Source of the DNA: Paracoccaceae bacterium
GTDB taxonomy: Bacteria > Pseudomonadota > Alphaproteobacteria > Rhodobacterales > Rhodobacteraceae
DNA length: 64,000 bases
Assembly (NCBI GenBank): GCA_013214575.1
Contig: JABSSD010000096.1
Location: forward strand, 1-64,000
Reading direction: 5' to 3'
The translations under genes were made by a program, and so were the position numbers. The number at the start of each line of letters is the position of its first letter. Position 1 is the first letter of the stretch. Under the pieces are notes generated by a model. That model made no database searches. It saw nothing but the letters and a program-made list of their open reading frames with translations, and was not told the DNA's origin. Below, in pieces: positions 31,357-41,871 of the stretch.

Positions 31357-32103
31357 ATGATCGATCTGGTGGTTCTAATCACGGCGGCGTTTCTGGCGGG
31401 GGGCTTAAATGCCATTGCCGGGGGGGGCAGTTTTCTGACCTTTCCGGCCCTGGTGTTTACCGGCATTGCGCCGATCGCTGCCAATGCCACCAGCGCGGTG
31501 GCGGTTTTTCCCGGCTATGCCAGTGGCGCATTGGGATTTCTGAGTGAGCTGCGGCGCTTTGATCGCCGGGTGCTGATCCACCTTGTGGGCCTGTCGGTGC
31601 TGGGCGGCGTGTCCGGCTCGCTGTTGCTGCTGGTCACGCCTGCCAGTGTTTTCAACTGGGTTGTGCCCTGGCTCTTGTTGTTTGCAACTATACTATTCTT
31701 GTTAGGGGGGCGCATCAATTGCTGGATCGAGGCGCGCGGCAAGGCAAAGAGCAACAGCTGGTTGCCGACCCTATTGGTGTCGATCTACGGCGGTTATTTC
31801 AACGGTGGGCTTGGCATTGTGCTGCTAGCGCTGTTTTCGGCGCAGGGGATGCGCGATCTGAACCTGATGAACGGGTTGAAGAATCTTCTGTCGTTTGTGC
31901 TGTCCGCCGCTTCGGTGGTCACCTTCACGCTGGCGGGGATTGTGCACTGGTATGAGGCGGGGTTCATGATGGTCGCCGCCACCATCGGCGGCTATTTTGG
32001 AGCCCGGGTGGCACGGCGGCTGCCGGTGGCGATGATCAAGGCGATTGTGGTGCTGGTGGGTCTGGTGATGACCACTGTGTTTTTCGCGCGCAACCTTGCC
32101 TGA
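31357..32103 (+). CDS. TSUP (TauE/SafE) family sulfite exporter/transporter
   Basis: MIDLVVLITAAFLAGGLNAIAGGGSFLTFPALVFTGIAPIAANATS. Confidence 0.93.
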   Translation: MIDLVVLITAAFLAGGLNAIAGGGSFLTFPALVFTGIAPIAANATSAVAVFPGYASGALGFLSELRRFDRRVLIHLVGLSVLGGVSGSLLLLVTPASVFNWVVPWLLLFATILFLLGGRINCWIEARGKAKSNSWLPTLLVSIYGGYFNGGLGIVLLALFSAQGMRDLNLMNGLKNLLSFVLSAASVVTFTLAGIVHWYEAGFMMVAATIGGYFGARVARRLPVAMIKAIVVLVGLVMTTVFFARNLA

Positions 32104-32210
32104 TGCCGATTGCAAATGCCCGTTTTACCGGTGTTTTTCCCGCCGACTGACAGGCGGCACAGTCATGCGATGAAGAATAGTTCAACTGTAAACCAAAGAC
32201 CTTCAATACT

Positions 32211-32244
32211 AAACAAAACGGCGCCCCATTTATGAGGCGCCATT
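32211..32244 (-). terminator. Rho-independent terminator of trpE
   Basis: Minus strand ATGGCGCCTC-ATAAAT-GGGGCGCCGT-TTTGTTT. Confidence 0.75.
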
Positions 32245-32276
32245 TCCAAGTCTGTTGATGGCTCCCGCAGGTTGGA

Positions 32277-33788
32277 TCAGCGGTTGCCGCTGCCGGTAAA
32301 GCGGCCCGCGTCTGCCGCTGCGCGGCGAATGGCGTTGGATTTGTGCACCGTCTCCATATATTCGGATTCCGGGTCGCTGTCGTAAACCACGCCACCACCG
32401 GCCTGAATATACAGCTTCTTGTCCTGAACCACGGCGGTGCGCAGCGCGATGCACATGTCCATATCGCCGCCCGCCGAGAAATAGCCAACACCGCCGCCAT
32501 AGATACCGCGTTTTTCCGGCTCCAGCTCGTCGATGATCTCCATCGCCCGCACCTTGGGGGCGCCGGATACGGTACCGGCCGGCATTCCGGCAAAGAAGGC
32601 ATCCAGCGCATCCTTGTCCTCGGCCATTTCACCGACCACATTGGAGACGATATGCATCACGTGGCTGTAGCGTTCGATGATGAACTTCTCGGTGGGGCGC
32701 ACGGTGCCGATCTTGGCCACACGGCCGGTATCATTGCGGCCCAGATCCAGCAGCATCAGATGCTCGGCCAGTTCTTTCTTGTCGGCCAGCAGCTCGGCCT
32801 CTAGTGCGCGGTCTTCCTCGGGGGTGGCGCCACGGGGGCGGGTGCCGGCAATGGGGCGAATGGTGATCTCGTCGCCAAACACCCGCACCAGAATTTCCGG
32901 GCTGGCGCCGACCACCTGAAAGCTGCCAAAGTTGAAATAGAACATGAAAGGCGACGGGTTGGTGCGGCGCAGCGAGCGATACAGCGCAAAGGGCGGCTGC
33001 CGGAACTCTTGCGTCCAGCGCTGCGCTGGTACCACCTGAAAGATATCGCCGGCCCGGATGTAATCCTTGGCCTTTTCCACCGCCTGCATATAGCCGACTT
33101 TGGTGAAATTGCTGACCGGCGGCGCGATCTCGTCGGCCTCGCCCAGATCGCGGGTCTCGGCGGGCATGGCGCGTTCCAGATCCCGCACCGCATCCATCAC
33201 CCGTTCCGCTGCCTGCGCATAGGCGGCGCGGGCAGACTGGCCATCACTGACCCAGCAGGGCGAGACCACTGTCACCTCGCCCTTGACGCCGTCAAGCACC
33301 GCCACCACCGAGGGCCGCATCATCAGCGCATCCGGCAGCCCCAGCGGGTCTGGGTTCACATTCGGCAGGTGTTCCACCAGCCGCACCATGTCATAGCCCA
33401 GATAGCCAAACAGCCCGGCCGCCGCCTGTGGCAGATCCTCGGGCAGATCAATCCGGCTCTCACCGATCAGGGCCCGCAGATTGTCCATCGGGTTGCCGGG
33501 CTGATCGGTGAAAGCCCCCCCATCAAACCGCGCTGAGCGGTTCAGCGCCGAGGTCTCACCGTGGCAGCGCCAGACCAGATCCGGTTTCATCCCGATGATG
33601 GAATAACGACCGCGTATCTCGCCTCCGGTCACTGATTCCAGCATAAAGGCGTCCTTTTGGGCGCCTGTCAGCTTCAGCATCAGCGACACCGGCGTGTCGA
33701 GATCCGCGGCCAGGCGGGTATAGACAACCTGGTTTTCACCGGCCTCATAGGCCTTGGCGAAACTGTCGAAATCGGGGGTCAGAGCCAT
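32277..33788 (-). CDS. trpE: Anthranilate synthase component I
   Basis: GYLGYDMVRLVEHLP, GRNDTGRVAKIGTV, AGMPAGTVSGAPKVRAMEIIDELEPEKRGIYGGGVGYF. Confidence 0.97.
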   Translation of the reverse strand: MALTPDFDSFAKAYEAGENQVVYTRLAADLDTPVSLMLKLTGAQKDAFMLESVTGGEIRGRYSIIGMKPDLVWRCHGETSALNRSARFDGGAFTDQPGNPMDNLRALIGESRIDLPEDLPQAAAGLFGYLGYDMVRLVEHLPNVNPDPLGLPDALMMRPSVVAVLDGVKGEVTVVSPCWVSDGQSARAAYAQAAERVMDAVRDLERAMPAETRDLGEADEIAPPVSNFTKVGYMQAVEKAKDYIRAGDIFQVVPAQRWTQEFRQPPFALYRSLRRTNPSPFMFYFNFGSFQVVGASPEILVRVFGDEITIRPIAGTRPRGATPEEDRALEAELLADKKELAEHLMLLDLGRNDTGRVAKIGTVRPTEKFIIERYSHVMHIVSNVVGEMAEDKDALDAFFAGMPAGTVSGAPKVRAMEIIDELEPEKRGIYGGGVGYFSAGGDMDMCIALRTAVVQDKKLYIQAGGGVVYDSDPESEYMETVHKSNAIRRAAADAGRFTGSGNR

Positions 33789-33803
33789 GATCTGCTGCCT
33801 TGG

Positions 33804-35645
33804 TTACTGAAAGTTAGCCTGGACGGCATTGATTGCCTGCTGGTCAATTGTAGGACGGGCGCGAAATTGAGCGTCTTGCGCAAACGCCTGGAACAGCGCC
33901 TGAGACAGGGCCTGGTTTAGCTGTGCCTGCAAAGCATTGGCCAGTGCGGTCAGATCATTGTTTTCGCTTGCCGGTAGGATTTCCTCCAGCCGCAGCACCA
34001 CGGTCGAGCTGTCGTCTGAGACCAGCCGCAACTCGCCCGGGGCCATCTCAAACAGCTGGGTCATCATGTCTGCGGGGGTATTGTCGATATAGGCGGTGCG
34101 GGTCAGGCCGGTTTCGGCGGTCACCGTCAGATTATCGTCAAACTCACCCTTGGTCTCGGCGCGGGCAAGAATGGCCTTGGCTTCGGTGGTGATGGCGTTC
34201 TGACGCTGCTCTGCATTCCAACCCTGCAAGGCCTTGGTCATGGCCTCTGCCAGCGGCTCCGGGCGGGCCGGTAGCGTGTTGTCCAGACGGATGGCAAACA
34301 GGCTGCCGTCCTCCAGGAAGTTGACTGCGGGGAAATCTTCGGCGGTGACGGCAGCTGCTGTCTCGCGGAAGCCATTATAGGCGGCAACGCCGTCGCTGCT
34401 CTGGGCGGTCCAGCTGATCTGGCCCAGTTCCATGTCGGTCTCGTCGGCGATGTCTTCGAGGGTGGCGCCGCCGGCCAGCAGATCGTCGATCTCTTCGGCT
34501 TGCTGCTCGATCAGGCGGCGGGCACGGCCACTGGCCAGCTCGTCACGCAGTTCGGCCTCGACATCGGCCAACAGGGTGACGCGGGCTCCCAGGTGGCCAT
34601 TGATGCGGAACAGTGCCGGGCCAAGATCGGTGGGCAGCGGGCCGACGACGTCGCCGACCTGTGCCGAGAAGATGTCCTGACCGGCGGCGCCCAGGGCTCC
34701 CATGGTCACGTCACCCATATCGACGTCGGCCAAAGCCAAGCCGCGATTGTCCACCAGGGACTCAAATGTGGCGCCATTGGTTTCCAGCTGTGCCATGGCG
34801 CTGGAGGCTGCGGCGGCATCGGAAAACACCAGCCGTTCGACCAGACGACGTTCCGGCGCCTGATATTGATCGGCGCGTTGGTTGAACAGGTCCTGCAGCG
34901 CCTGCTGGTCGATCTCTACTTGATCGATCAACATGGTTGGCGACATCAGCACATAGGTGATCTCTTTGGCCTCGGGCAGGGTGAACAGATCCGGGTTGCC
35001 ATCGTAATAGGCCTGCAATTCACCATCTGTCGGCGCCAGCGCGATCATTGCGGTCTGGTCCTGGCCCAGTTGCACCCAGGAAAAGCTGCGGCGTGCGCCG
35101 ATGAAGTTGGTAATGGTGTCGCGCATGGTTGTCGGCATCTCGGCGCCGACCATCATCGCCCCCTGCACCAATGTCCGGGCGGCTTCGCGGCGCAGATCGT
35201 CCTCAAAATCCCGCTCGGACAGGCCTGCATTGCCTAGGGCATAGGTATAGGATTCGCGGTCAAATTCGCCACTGAGCCCCTGGAAACTGGGGATTTCGAC
35301 GATTTCCTTCAGCAGGTTTTCGTCGCCAATGGAGATCCCCAACTGGCCGACCTCGTTGTCGATGGCAGCAATGGACACCAGACGACCCAGCACCTGCCGG
35401 TCGATACCCAACGCGGCAAGCTGTGACATCGGGATCAATTGCCCGGTCTGTGCCTGCAATGCGCGCTGTTCACGCTGCATTGCACGATAATATTCCTCGA
35501 CGGTAATATCTCGATCACCAACCGTTGCCACGGCGGTGTTTGACCCCGAGAAGCTGACGGCGCCAAAGCCCACAAGGCCAAACATGATCATCCCCATCAG
35601 GATCCACACGAAGGTTTTGGAAAGATGTTTCATGCCTACGGCCAT
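33804..35645 (-). CDS. SurA N-terminal / peptidylprolyl isomerase PpiD-like protein
   Basis: N-terminal TM anchor WILMGMIMFGLVGFGAVSF followed by VGDRDITVEEYYRAMQREQRAL; 613 aa. Confidence 0.9.
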   Translation of the reverse strand: MAVGMKHLSKTFVWILMGMIMFGLVGFGAVSFSGSNTAVATVGDRDITVEEYYRAMQREQRALQAQTGQLIPMSQLAALGIDRQVLGRLVSIAAIDNEVGQLGISIGDENLLKEIVEIPSFQGLSGEFDRESYTYALGNAGLSERDFEDDLRREAARTLVQGAMMVGAEMPTTMRDTITNFIGARRSFSWVQLGQDQTAMIALAPTDGELQAYYDGNPDLFTLPEAKEITYVLMSPTMLIDQVEIDQQALQDLFNQRADQYQAPERRLVERLVFSDAAAASSAMAQLETNGATFESLVDNRGLALADVDMGDVTMGALGAAGQDIFSAQVGDVVGPLPTDLGPALFRINGHLGARVTLLADVEAELRDELASGRARRLIEQQAEEIDDLLAGGATLEDIADETDMELGQISWTAQSSDGVAAYNGFRETAAAVTAEDFPAVNFLEDGSLFAIRLDNTLPARPEPLAEAMTKALQGWNAEQRQNAITTEAKAILARAETKGEFDDNLTVTAETGLTRTAYIDNTPADMMTQLFEMAPGELRLVSDDSSTVVLRLEEILPASENNDLTALANALQAQLNQALSQALFQAFAQDAQFRARPTIDQQAINAVQANFQ

Positions 35646-35794
35646 GATGCCCTCTTATTTGTCGGTGCCCCTGCATCTTGCGCCTTTGAAGTAGCCGCAG
35701 CAGGGGGGTGTAAAATTTGCTGATGCCCTGAATACGCTGCCACCCGGTCAGGAGCAAGCCGTGTTGGGGGCTCAGAGATTAATCAAGCCTGGCT

Positions 35795-36970
35795 CTAGGG
35801 TTGAAATGCAGCCAGCCGGTGAAACAATTCGGTAATTCCGCCCCGATCGACATTGGCAAAGGCAATGCGGAATTGCCGTGCCCCCCCCGGATCGTCGCCG
35901 GGCATGAACATGGAGCCGGGCAGCATCAGGATCGAGGCATCCGTGACCAACTTGCGGGCGATCTCATCTGCGGTCTGCGGGAACGGGTGTTCAACATAGG
36001 CAAAATAGGCTCCGCAACCCAGCAATTTCCAGCCTTGCTCGGCTATAATCGCAAAGCCCTCTTGGATGGCGGCGCGTCGATCCAGGATCTCTTCGCGTTC
36101 ACCGGCAACCCAGTCGGATAGGTTTTGCAGCCCCCACAGAGCGCCAATCTGACCCAGTTGATTGGGGCAGATGGTCACGGTGTCGAGAAATTTCCCTATC
36201 TCGATCAGTTGGGCGGGAGAGGTGGCAAGGGCGCCAACCCGGTGGCCGGTCAGCCGGTAAGCCTTGGAAAAGGAATAGAGGTGGATCAGTGTCTGGTCCC
36301 AATCGGCCAATTGCAGCAATTGATGAGGCGGGCCGGAGCGGCTGTCGAAATCACGGTAGGTTTCATCCAGGATCAGCGCCAGCCCGTTGGATTTCGCCAG
36401 ATCAAAAAATGCGCGCAGCAGCTCAGCGGGATATTCGACGCCGCAGGGGTTGTTGGGGGAGACCAGTGCGATGGCGCGGCTGCGCGGGGTGATCAAAGCC
36501 GCGGCCTTCTCCACATCCGGCAGCATATAGGCGCCTACTCCAAGTGCAACGGCGCGGACACCAGAGATATCCAGCCACATTTTGTGGTTGAAATACCAAG
36601 GCGCCGGGATGATGACCTCGTCTCCATCGACGCAGAGCGAGGCGATTGTGGCCGCAAAGGCCTGATTGCAGCCAGAGGTGATACCGATCTGCTGGCTGCT
36701 GATATCTGCGCCGTAGTGATCCGAAATCTGCGCCGCCAGCCCGGCCCGCAAGTCACTGCGACCCAGCACGGCTCCATAAAGATGAGCGCTGTTGTCGGTC
36801 AGCGCAGCCTGCGCCATCGCCTGGCGAAGACCCTCTGTAGGCGGATCAATTGGCGCCGCCTGGCTGACGTTCAACAGCGGTCGCTCGGGCGGAAAGGAAA
36901 CGCCGTCAAGCCAGCCAAAGGCTTCGACAATTGGCGACACAAAGGTTGAACGGGTGCGGGAGATCGACAT
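35795..36970 (-). CDS. Class I/II PLP-dependent aminotransferase
   Basis: ITSGCNQAFAATIASLCVDGDEVIIPAPWYFNH, SPNNPCGVEYP, LILDETYRDF, LYSFSKAYRLTGHRVG. Confidence 0.92.
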   Translation of the reverse strand: MSISRTRSTFVSPIVEAFGWLDGVSFPPERPLLNVSQAAPIDPPTEGLRQAMAQAALTDNSAHLYGAVLGRSDLRAGLAAQISDHYGADISSQQIGITSGCNQAFAATIASLCVDGDEVIIPAPWYFNHKMWLDISGVRAVALGVGAYMLPDVEKAAALITPRSRAIALVSPNNPCGVEYPAELLRAFFDLAKSNGLALILDETYRDFDSRSGPPHQLLQLADWDQTLIHLYSFSKAYRLTGHRVGALATSPAQLIEIGKFLDTVTICPNQLGQIGALWGLQNLSDWVAGEREEILDRRAAIQEGFAIIAEQGWKLLGCGAYFAYVEHPFPQTADEIARKLVTDASILMLPGSMFMPGDDPGGARQFRIAFANVDRGGITELFHRLAAFQP

Positions 36971-37134
36971 TTACGGCTTCCTGTTGCTCTGCCCTGGGGG
37001 TGTAGCGCCCTGGGGATGTAGGGTGAACCAAAGCAACTGGAGCAAAGTCGGCAAAAATTCACCCAATCACTGGCAGAGCCAGCAACAGCTTGCAAGAAAA
37101 ATGGGTGGTGTCTTTCTGACCTGGGCACAAATGC

Positions 37135-37164
37135 AAAAAAAACGCGCCCCAAAGGGGAGCGCGC
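37135..37164 (-). terminator. Rho-independent terminator downstream of gpt
   Basis: Minus strand GCGCGCTCCCC-TTT-GGGGCGCG-TTTTTTTT. Confidence 0.75.
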
Positions 37165-37194
37165 TTGCGTTGATTTTCTATTGGCAGCCTAAGT

Positions 37195-37701
37195 TCAATC
37201 GGTGCCGCGATAAGGCTCGACATATTGCAGCGCCATATCCCAGGGGAAGAAGATCCAGGTGTCCTGGCTGACCTCGGTGATAAAGGTATGCACCATCGGG
37301 CGGCCTTTGGGCTTGGCATAAACGGTGGCAAAATGCGCCTTGGGGTACAGGTTGCGCACCAATTCAAGTGTTCTGCCGCTGTCCACCAGATCGTCAATGA
37401 TCAGGATACCTTCGCCGTCCTTGCCCATGATGCCGGCATCCGGCGCCTTCAGCACCTCGGCCTCACCCTGCGCCTGATGGTGGTAAGAGCGCACCGAGAT
37501 GGTGTCGACGGTGCGGATATCCAGCTCCCGCGCCACAATCATTGCAGGCGCCATACCGCCGCGGGTGATGGCCACAACGGCGCGCCAGGCACCCTCATTG
37601 GGGCCCTGTCCATCCAGGCGCCAGGCCAAGGCGCGGCTGTCCCGGTGGATCTGGTCCCAGGAAATGTGAAAGCCTTTTTCATGTGGCAGACGATCGGTCA
37701 T
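37195..37701 (-). CDS. gpt: Xanthine phosphoribosyltransferase
   Basis: [58 protein letters not shown]. Confidence 0.95.
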   Translation of the reverse strand: MTDRLPHEKGFHISWDQIHRDSRALAWRLDGQGPNEGAWRAVVAITRGGMAPAMIVARELDIRTVDTISVRSYHHQAQGEAEVLKAPDAGIMGKDGEGILIIDDLVDSGRTLELVRNLYPKAHFATVYAKPKGRPMVHTFITEVSQDTWIFFPWDMALQYVEPYRGTD

Positions 37702-37723
37702 AGTGGGCTCTCCGCTGAGTGCA

Positions 37724-38338
37724 TCAGGTTGCTGCGATCTTGACCCCAAGCAGGGCCAAAAGCCCGCCAAAGGTTCGGTCGATCACATGTTTCAAATTGA
37801 TATAGATAAGACGGGTCTTTTCCAAAGAGAAAAGCCGCGCCACCAGGGCGTTCCACAGGGATTCGCCAAGGAATATGCAGAGTAGCAGGGCCGCCAGGAC
37901 GGCGCCGGGGGTGCCGGTGGGAACCGTGCCGATGAAAACCGCGCCAAAGAACACGGCGGGTTTTGGATTGGCCAGCTGGGTCACCAGTCCCAGCCGAAAT
38001 CCCCCCAATGGGGAGCGCGGCGTCACAGGCATGGTGGATTCGGCGACCGGATCATCAGCGCCGCGCCACATTTTATAGGCCATCCAGATCAAAAATCCGG
38101 CGCCGCCAAACTTCAATGCGGTCAACAGCACCGGGGCATAGTCAAACAGCAGCGCCAGTCCAAACAAGGCAGCGGCGGCCCAAATCACCGCTCCCGCACC
38201 AATGCCAATGGCCAGCGCCACACCGGTGCGCCAGCCTTCGGTCAAGCCGATGCGCGCCGCCATCAACACGGCAGGGCCGGGGCTGATGGCGGCCATCAGG
38301 CAAAGCAGAACTGCAGCTATGAAGGCGGCGAGGCTCAT
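37724..38338 (-). CDS. LysE family translocator
   Basis: [55 protein letters not shown]. Confidence 0.92.
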   Translation of the reverse strand: MSLAAFIAAVLLCLMAAISPGPAVLMAARIGLTEGWRTGVALAIGIGAGAVIWAAAALFGLALLFDYAPVLLTALKFGGAGFLIWMAYKMWRGADDPVAESTMPVTPRSPLGGFRLGLVTQLANPKPAVFFGAVFIGTVPTGTPGAVLAALLLCIFLGESLWNALVARLFSLEKTRLIYINLKHVIDRTFGGLLALLGVKIAAT

Positions 38339-39141
38339 TCTTTGGACATATCCGGCGCATCAACCGCCTTCATGCCAACCACATGATAGCCCGCATCGAC
38401 GTGCAGGTTTTCACCAGTCACCCCGGAAGACAGGTCAGACAGCAGATACAGCGCCGATTTGCCCACATCGTCGATTGTTACATTGCGGCGCAGCGGCGAA
38501 TTATACTCGTTCCACTTCATGATGTAGCGGAAGTCACCAATACCCGAGGCCGCCAGGGTCTTGATCGGACCCGCCGAGATGGCGTTGACGCGGATACCGT
38601 CCTTGCCCAGATCCTCGGCCAGGTATTTGACCGAAGCCTCCAGCGCCGCCTTGGCAACCCCCATGACATTATAATGCGGCATCACCTGCTCGGCGCCGTA
38701 ATAGGTCATGGTCAGGAACGACCCGCCCTCGGTCATCATCTTTTCAGCGCGCTTTACAACGGCGGTAAAGGAATAGACCGAGATATCCATGGTCATCTGG
38801 AAATTGGCCCGGCTGGTGTCGACATAACGTCCGCGCAGCTCGTTCTTGTCGGAAAAGCCAATGGCGTGCACCACAAAGTCCAGCTTGCCCCATTTTTCTT
38901 CCAGCGAGGCGAACAGCGCGTCGATCGAACCCTCATCTGAGACATCGCAGGGCAGCACAATGTCACTGCCCAGTTTTGCGGCCAGCGGGCCGACCCGTTT
39001 CTTGAGCGCTTCGCCCTGATAGGAAAAGGCCAGCTCGGCGCCGGCATCGGCGCAGGCCTGGGCGATGCCCCAGGCGATTGACTTGTTATTGGCCAGGCCC
39101 ATGATAAGGCCGCGCTTTCCAGCCATCAATTGATTAGACAT
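38335..39141 (-). CDS. fabI: Enoyl-[acyl-carrier-protein] reductase FabI
   Basis: GKRGLIMGLANNKSIAWGIAQACADAGAELAFSYQ, RVNAISAGPIKTLAASGI. Confidence 0.97.
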   Translation of the reverse strand: MSNQLMAGKRGLIMGLANNKSIAWGIAQACADAGAELAFSYQGEALKKRVGPLAAKLGSDIVLPCDVSDEGSIDALFASLEEKWGKLDFVVHAIGFSDKNELRGRYVDTSRANFQMTMDISVYSFTAVVKRAEKMMTEGGSFLTMTYYGAEQVMPHYNVMGVAKAALEASVKYLAEDLGKDGIRVNAISAGPIKTLAASGIGDFRYIMKWNEYNSPLRRNVTIDDVGKSALYLLSDLSSGVTGENLHVDAGYHVVGMKAVDAPDMSKE

Positions 39142-39272
39142 GCAGGTTCTCCGCCCGTGTTCGCGTGATTTAGCGATCTTTAGATTATTGGGCGGTTTGC
39201 TTCAAGGGTTGGTGGCCTTGCCGACTGCGGTCAAGCTGCCTAGGGTGCCGGTGACACTAGAGTGAGGGACAG

Positions 39273-39878
39273 ATGTCAGACCGTAGTGGAATTTTTTCAG
39301 GTGACGATCCGTTTGAGATTGCCCGCACCTGGCTGGCCGAGGCTGAAAAGACAGAGCCCAATGATGCCAACGCTATAGCCCTGTCTACCGTCGATGCCGA
39401 GGGCATGCCAAATGCACGGATGGTGCTGCTGAAAGACATCGAAGCGGGCGCATTTGTGTTTTACACCAATTATAAAAGCGCCAAGGCGAGTGAACTGGAT
39501 CGGGGTGAGAAAGCCGCCTTTGTGATGCACTGGAAGTCGCTGCGCCGTCAGATTCGGGTGCGCGGCGACATCAGCCGCGAGGATGGTCCGCAGGCCGATG
39601 CCTATTATCAGTCGCGATCGCTGCAAAGCCGCCTTGGTGCCTGGGCCTCGCATCAGTCACAGCCACTGTCCAGCCGGGCGGCGCTGATGGCTGAGGTCGC
39701 CAAGGTCACCGCGACCAAGGGCCCGTCCCCTAAGCGGCCGCCATACTGGGGCGGCTATCGGTTGGTGCCCACGGAAATTGAGTTTTGGGCGGATGGCAAG
39801 TTTCGGCTGCATGATCGATTTGTCTGGCGTCGGAGTGACCTAGCGTCACGCTGGTCGGTGACCCGAATTAGTCCATAA
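39273..39878 (+). CDS. pdxH: Pyridoxamine 5'-phosphate oxidase
   Basis: [46 protein letters not shown]-terminal SVTRISP. Confidence 0.96.
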   Translation: MSDRSGIFSGDDPFEIARTWLAEAEKTEPNDANAIALSTVDAEGMPNARMVLLKDIEAGAFVFYTNYKSAKASELDRGEKAAFVMHWKSLRRQIRVRGDISREDGPQADAYYQSRSLQSRLGAWASHQSQPLSSRAALMAEVAKVTATKGPSPKRPPYWGGYRLVPTEIEFWADGKFRLHDRFVWRRSDLASRWSVTRISP

Positions 39879-40001
39879 TATCTGTGTGGCAGAAAAAAAA
39901 GCAGCATCTAAATTGTATCTTTGAACTTGAAGTCGGGCCTGAAAAAGATATGCCGTGTGCCGCAGTAACTGTGCTAACAGCAATAAAAACAAGAACACGC
40001 G

Positions 40002-40547
40002 GTGGACATAAAATTGGCAGAAGATCTAAGCAGCATGTATCAGGTTTGTGGCCAGGTTAAATGGTTCGACCCAGCCAAAGGCTATGGCTTTGTGGTGTCA
40101 GAGACTGGTGGCCCTGACATTTTGTTGCATGTGAATGTGCTGCGCAATTTTGGCCAAAGCTCGGTTGCGGATGGCGCTGACATCGTGATTCTCACCCATA
40201 ATACAGACCGGGGCGTTCAGGCTGTCGAAGTGGTTTCGATTGTTGCCCCCGAGCGTGACGAAACACCGGTGCTAGCTGATTTTGCCGATCTTGATCTGGA
40301 CGCCCTGCGCTCTGAACCGCTGGAAGCGGCGCGGATCAAGTGGTTTGACAAGGGCAAGGGCTTTGGCTTTGCCAATGTGTTTGGCAGCAATGAGGACGTC
40401 TTTGTGCATGTCGAAGTTCTGCGCCAATCCGGACTGGCAGACCTGCAACCGGGCGAAGCGCTGGCGATGCGGGTGATTGATGGCAATCGTGGCCGGATGG
40501 CGGTCGAGGTGCAGGCCTGGGAATGCGCCGTACCGGCAGAGACATGA
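40002..40547 (+). CDS. Cold shock protein with two CSD domains
   Basis: Two CSD motifs: GQVKWFDPAKGYGFVVSE and ARIKWFDKGKGFGFANVFG; GTG start, ATG alternative at 40035. Confidence 0.93.
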   Translation: MDIKLAEDLSSMYQVCGQVKWFDPAKGYGFVVSETGGPDILLHVNVLRNFGQSSVADGADIVILTHNTDRGVQAVEVVSIVAPERDETPVLADFADLDLDALRSEPLEAARIKWFDKGKGFGFANVFGSNEDVFVHVEVLRQSGLADLQPGEALAMRVIDGNRGRMAVEVQAWECAVPAET

Positions 40548-40557
40548 GACAACCGGT

Positions 40558-41028
40558 ATGAAACAACATGTCGCGGCACTGGCCTTGGGTATTGCGGCGG
40601 CTGTTTCAGGCAGCGCAGAGGCCAGCTGCCAGCCGGATCGTGCCGATTTACGGGGCGACTGGGGGCAGGCCTCCTTTATTATAGAAATTGTCGACACCCC
40701 AGAGGATCGCGCCCAGGGGTTGATGTTCCGCGAGACAATGCCGCGTGGCGCCGGCATGCTGTTTGTCTATGAATACCCCCAGCGCGCCAGTTTCTGGATG
40801 AAGAATACACTGATTGCTCTGGATATCATTTTCATCGATGTCAGCGGCGTCGTCACCCGGGTCCATGCCAATGCCATCCCTGGGGACTTAAGCCCGATTC
40901 CCGGCGGTGATCAGGTCTTTGCGGTGCTGGAAATCAACGCCGGACTGGCCGCCCGCTATGGGATTTCTGCCGGAACCGAGATGCGCCAGAGTGTTTTTTC
41001 AGACGGAGGGCCAAAATGGCCATGTTAG
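40558..41028 (+). CDS. DUF192 domain-containing protein
   Basis: IEIVDTPEDRAQGLMFRETMPRGAGMLFVYEYPQRASFWMKNTLIALDIIFID. Confidence 0.93.
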   Translation: MKQHVAALALGIAAAVSGSAEASCQPDRADLRGDWGQASFIIEIVDTPEDRAQGLMFRETMPRGAGMLFVYEYPQRASFWMKNTLIALDIIFIDVSGVVTRVHANAIPGDLSPIPGGDQVFAVLEINAGLAARYGISAGTEMRQSVFSDGGPKWPC

Positions 41029-41072
41029 GGGTTTTCGAATCCTTTGGGCACAGCTAGAGAAGGCGCACGGTC

Positions 41073-41149
41073 CGGGGCGTGGCGCAGTCTGGTAGCGCAC
41101 CTGTTTTGGGTACAGGGGGTCGTGAGTTCGAATCTCGCCGCCCCGACCA
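41073..41149 (+). tRNA. tRNA-Pro (anticodon TGG)
   Basis: Acceptor CGGGGCG/CGCCCCG, anticodon loop TTTGGGT with stem CCTGT/ACAGG, GTTCGAATC T-loop, encoded CCA. Confidence 0.96.
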
Positions 41150-41684
41150 TTTTTCCTTTGTCCAGTGATAGCAGACCTCTTGGTCGGATCACTGGACAGG
41201 GCGAAAAAAACAAACTGCCGGGTATCACGGCGATTCTCAAACAGAATTGGAAATTCGATTCAGGGCCACCGCTCCGGTAATTGTGCGTTGGCAATTGCGC
41301 TATTGAAGCCACATATCTGGCGCAGGCAGCACCACTCGGCCGATTTCCGCAGTCCCGACTTGGGAAACCGCTTGGGGGTCAGAGCCGCAATTCGGCCTGT
41401 GGATTAAATTGCGACCTGAGCAATACGGGGCGGTTTTTTCCGGCCATTTTAGCTGCCGGTCCTGAGGCACAGTCAACAACTCGTTACCTTGTCGGGATAA
41501 TTTCCAACCCAGCACTTGGCGGCGTGGCGCTCACGGTGGCGCGCCACCTTGTGGATGAATCACCTGAGGCATCAGGCCGGAATTCCAGAAAAGGCGGTCA
41601 ATATAAAAGATGGTGTTTCTGGGCTAACTTTACCGTTGACCAAATATGCAAATATACGCCAAATTGTAGCAACAAGTTGGAGTG

Positions 41685-41700
41685 CCACTAGATCTAGCGT
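41685..41700. promoter_or_regulatory. Possible NrdR box upstream of nrdJ
   Basis: CCACTAGATCTAGCGT, 12/16 by eye to the consensus ACACTATATATAGTGT, with palindromic core TAGATCTA. Confidence 0.4.
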
Positions 41701-41871
41701 GATCTTCCTGGAACGACTCTGACAACATTAACAATTGTAACGACCGTTTTGACGACCGATTTCAGGTCAGAGTGCCCGCTTGCCCGCGTGGCCCTACGGT
41801 AGTTTATTGCGTTTCTATGATGGGCCGTGCGGGGGCAACGCACCAAAATACTCGAAGACAAAGGCAGCAGA

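Noticed and set aside
41535-41548. Perfect palindrome GGTGGCGCGCCACC
   Set aside because: Short GC-rich palindromes are frequent in such genomes; no second copy or clear promoter context to support function.
41281-41691. 136-aa ORF between tRNA-Pro and nrdJ
   Set aside because: No recognisable domain and no coding-like composition; treated as intergenic.
41150-41871. Cobalamin riboswitch upstream of the B12-dependent nrdJ
   Set aside because: I looked for the B12-box type core (AGYCAGGAGACC) and did not find a convincing match.
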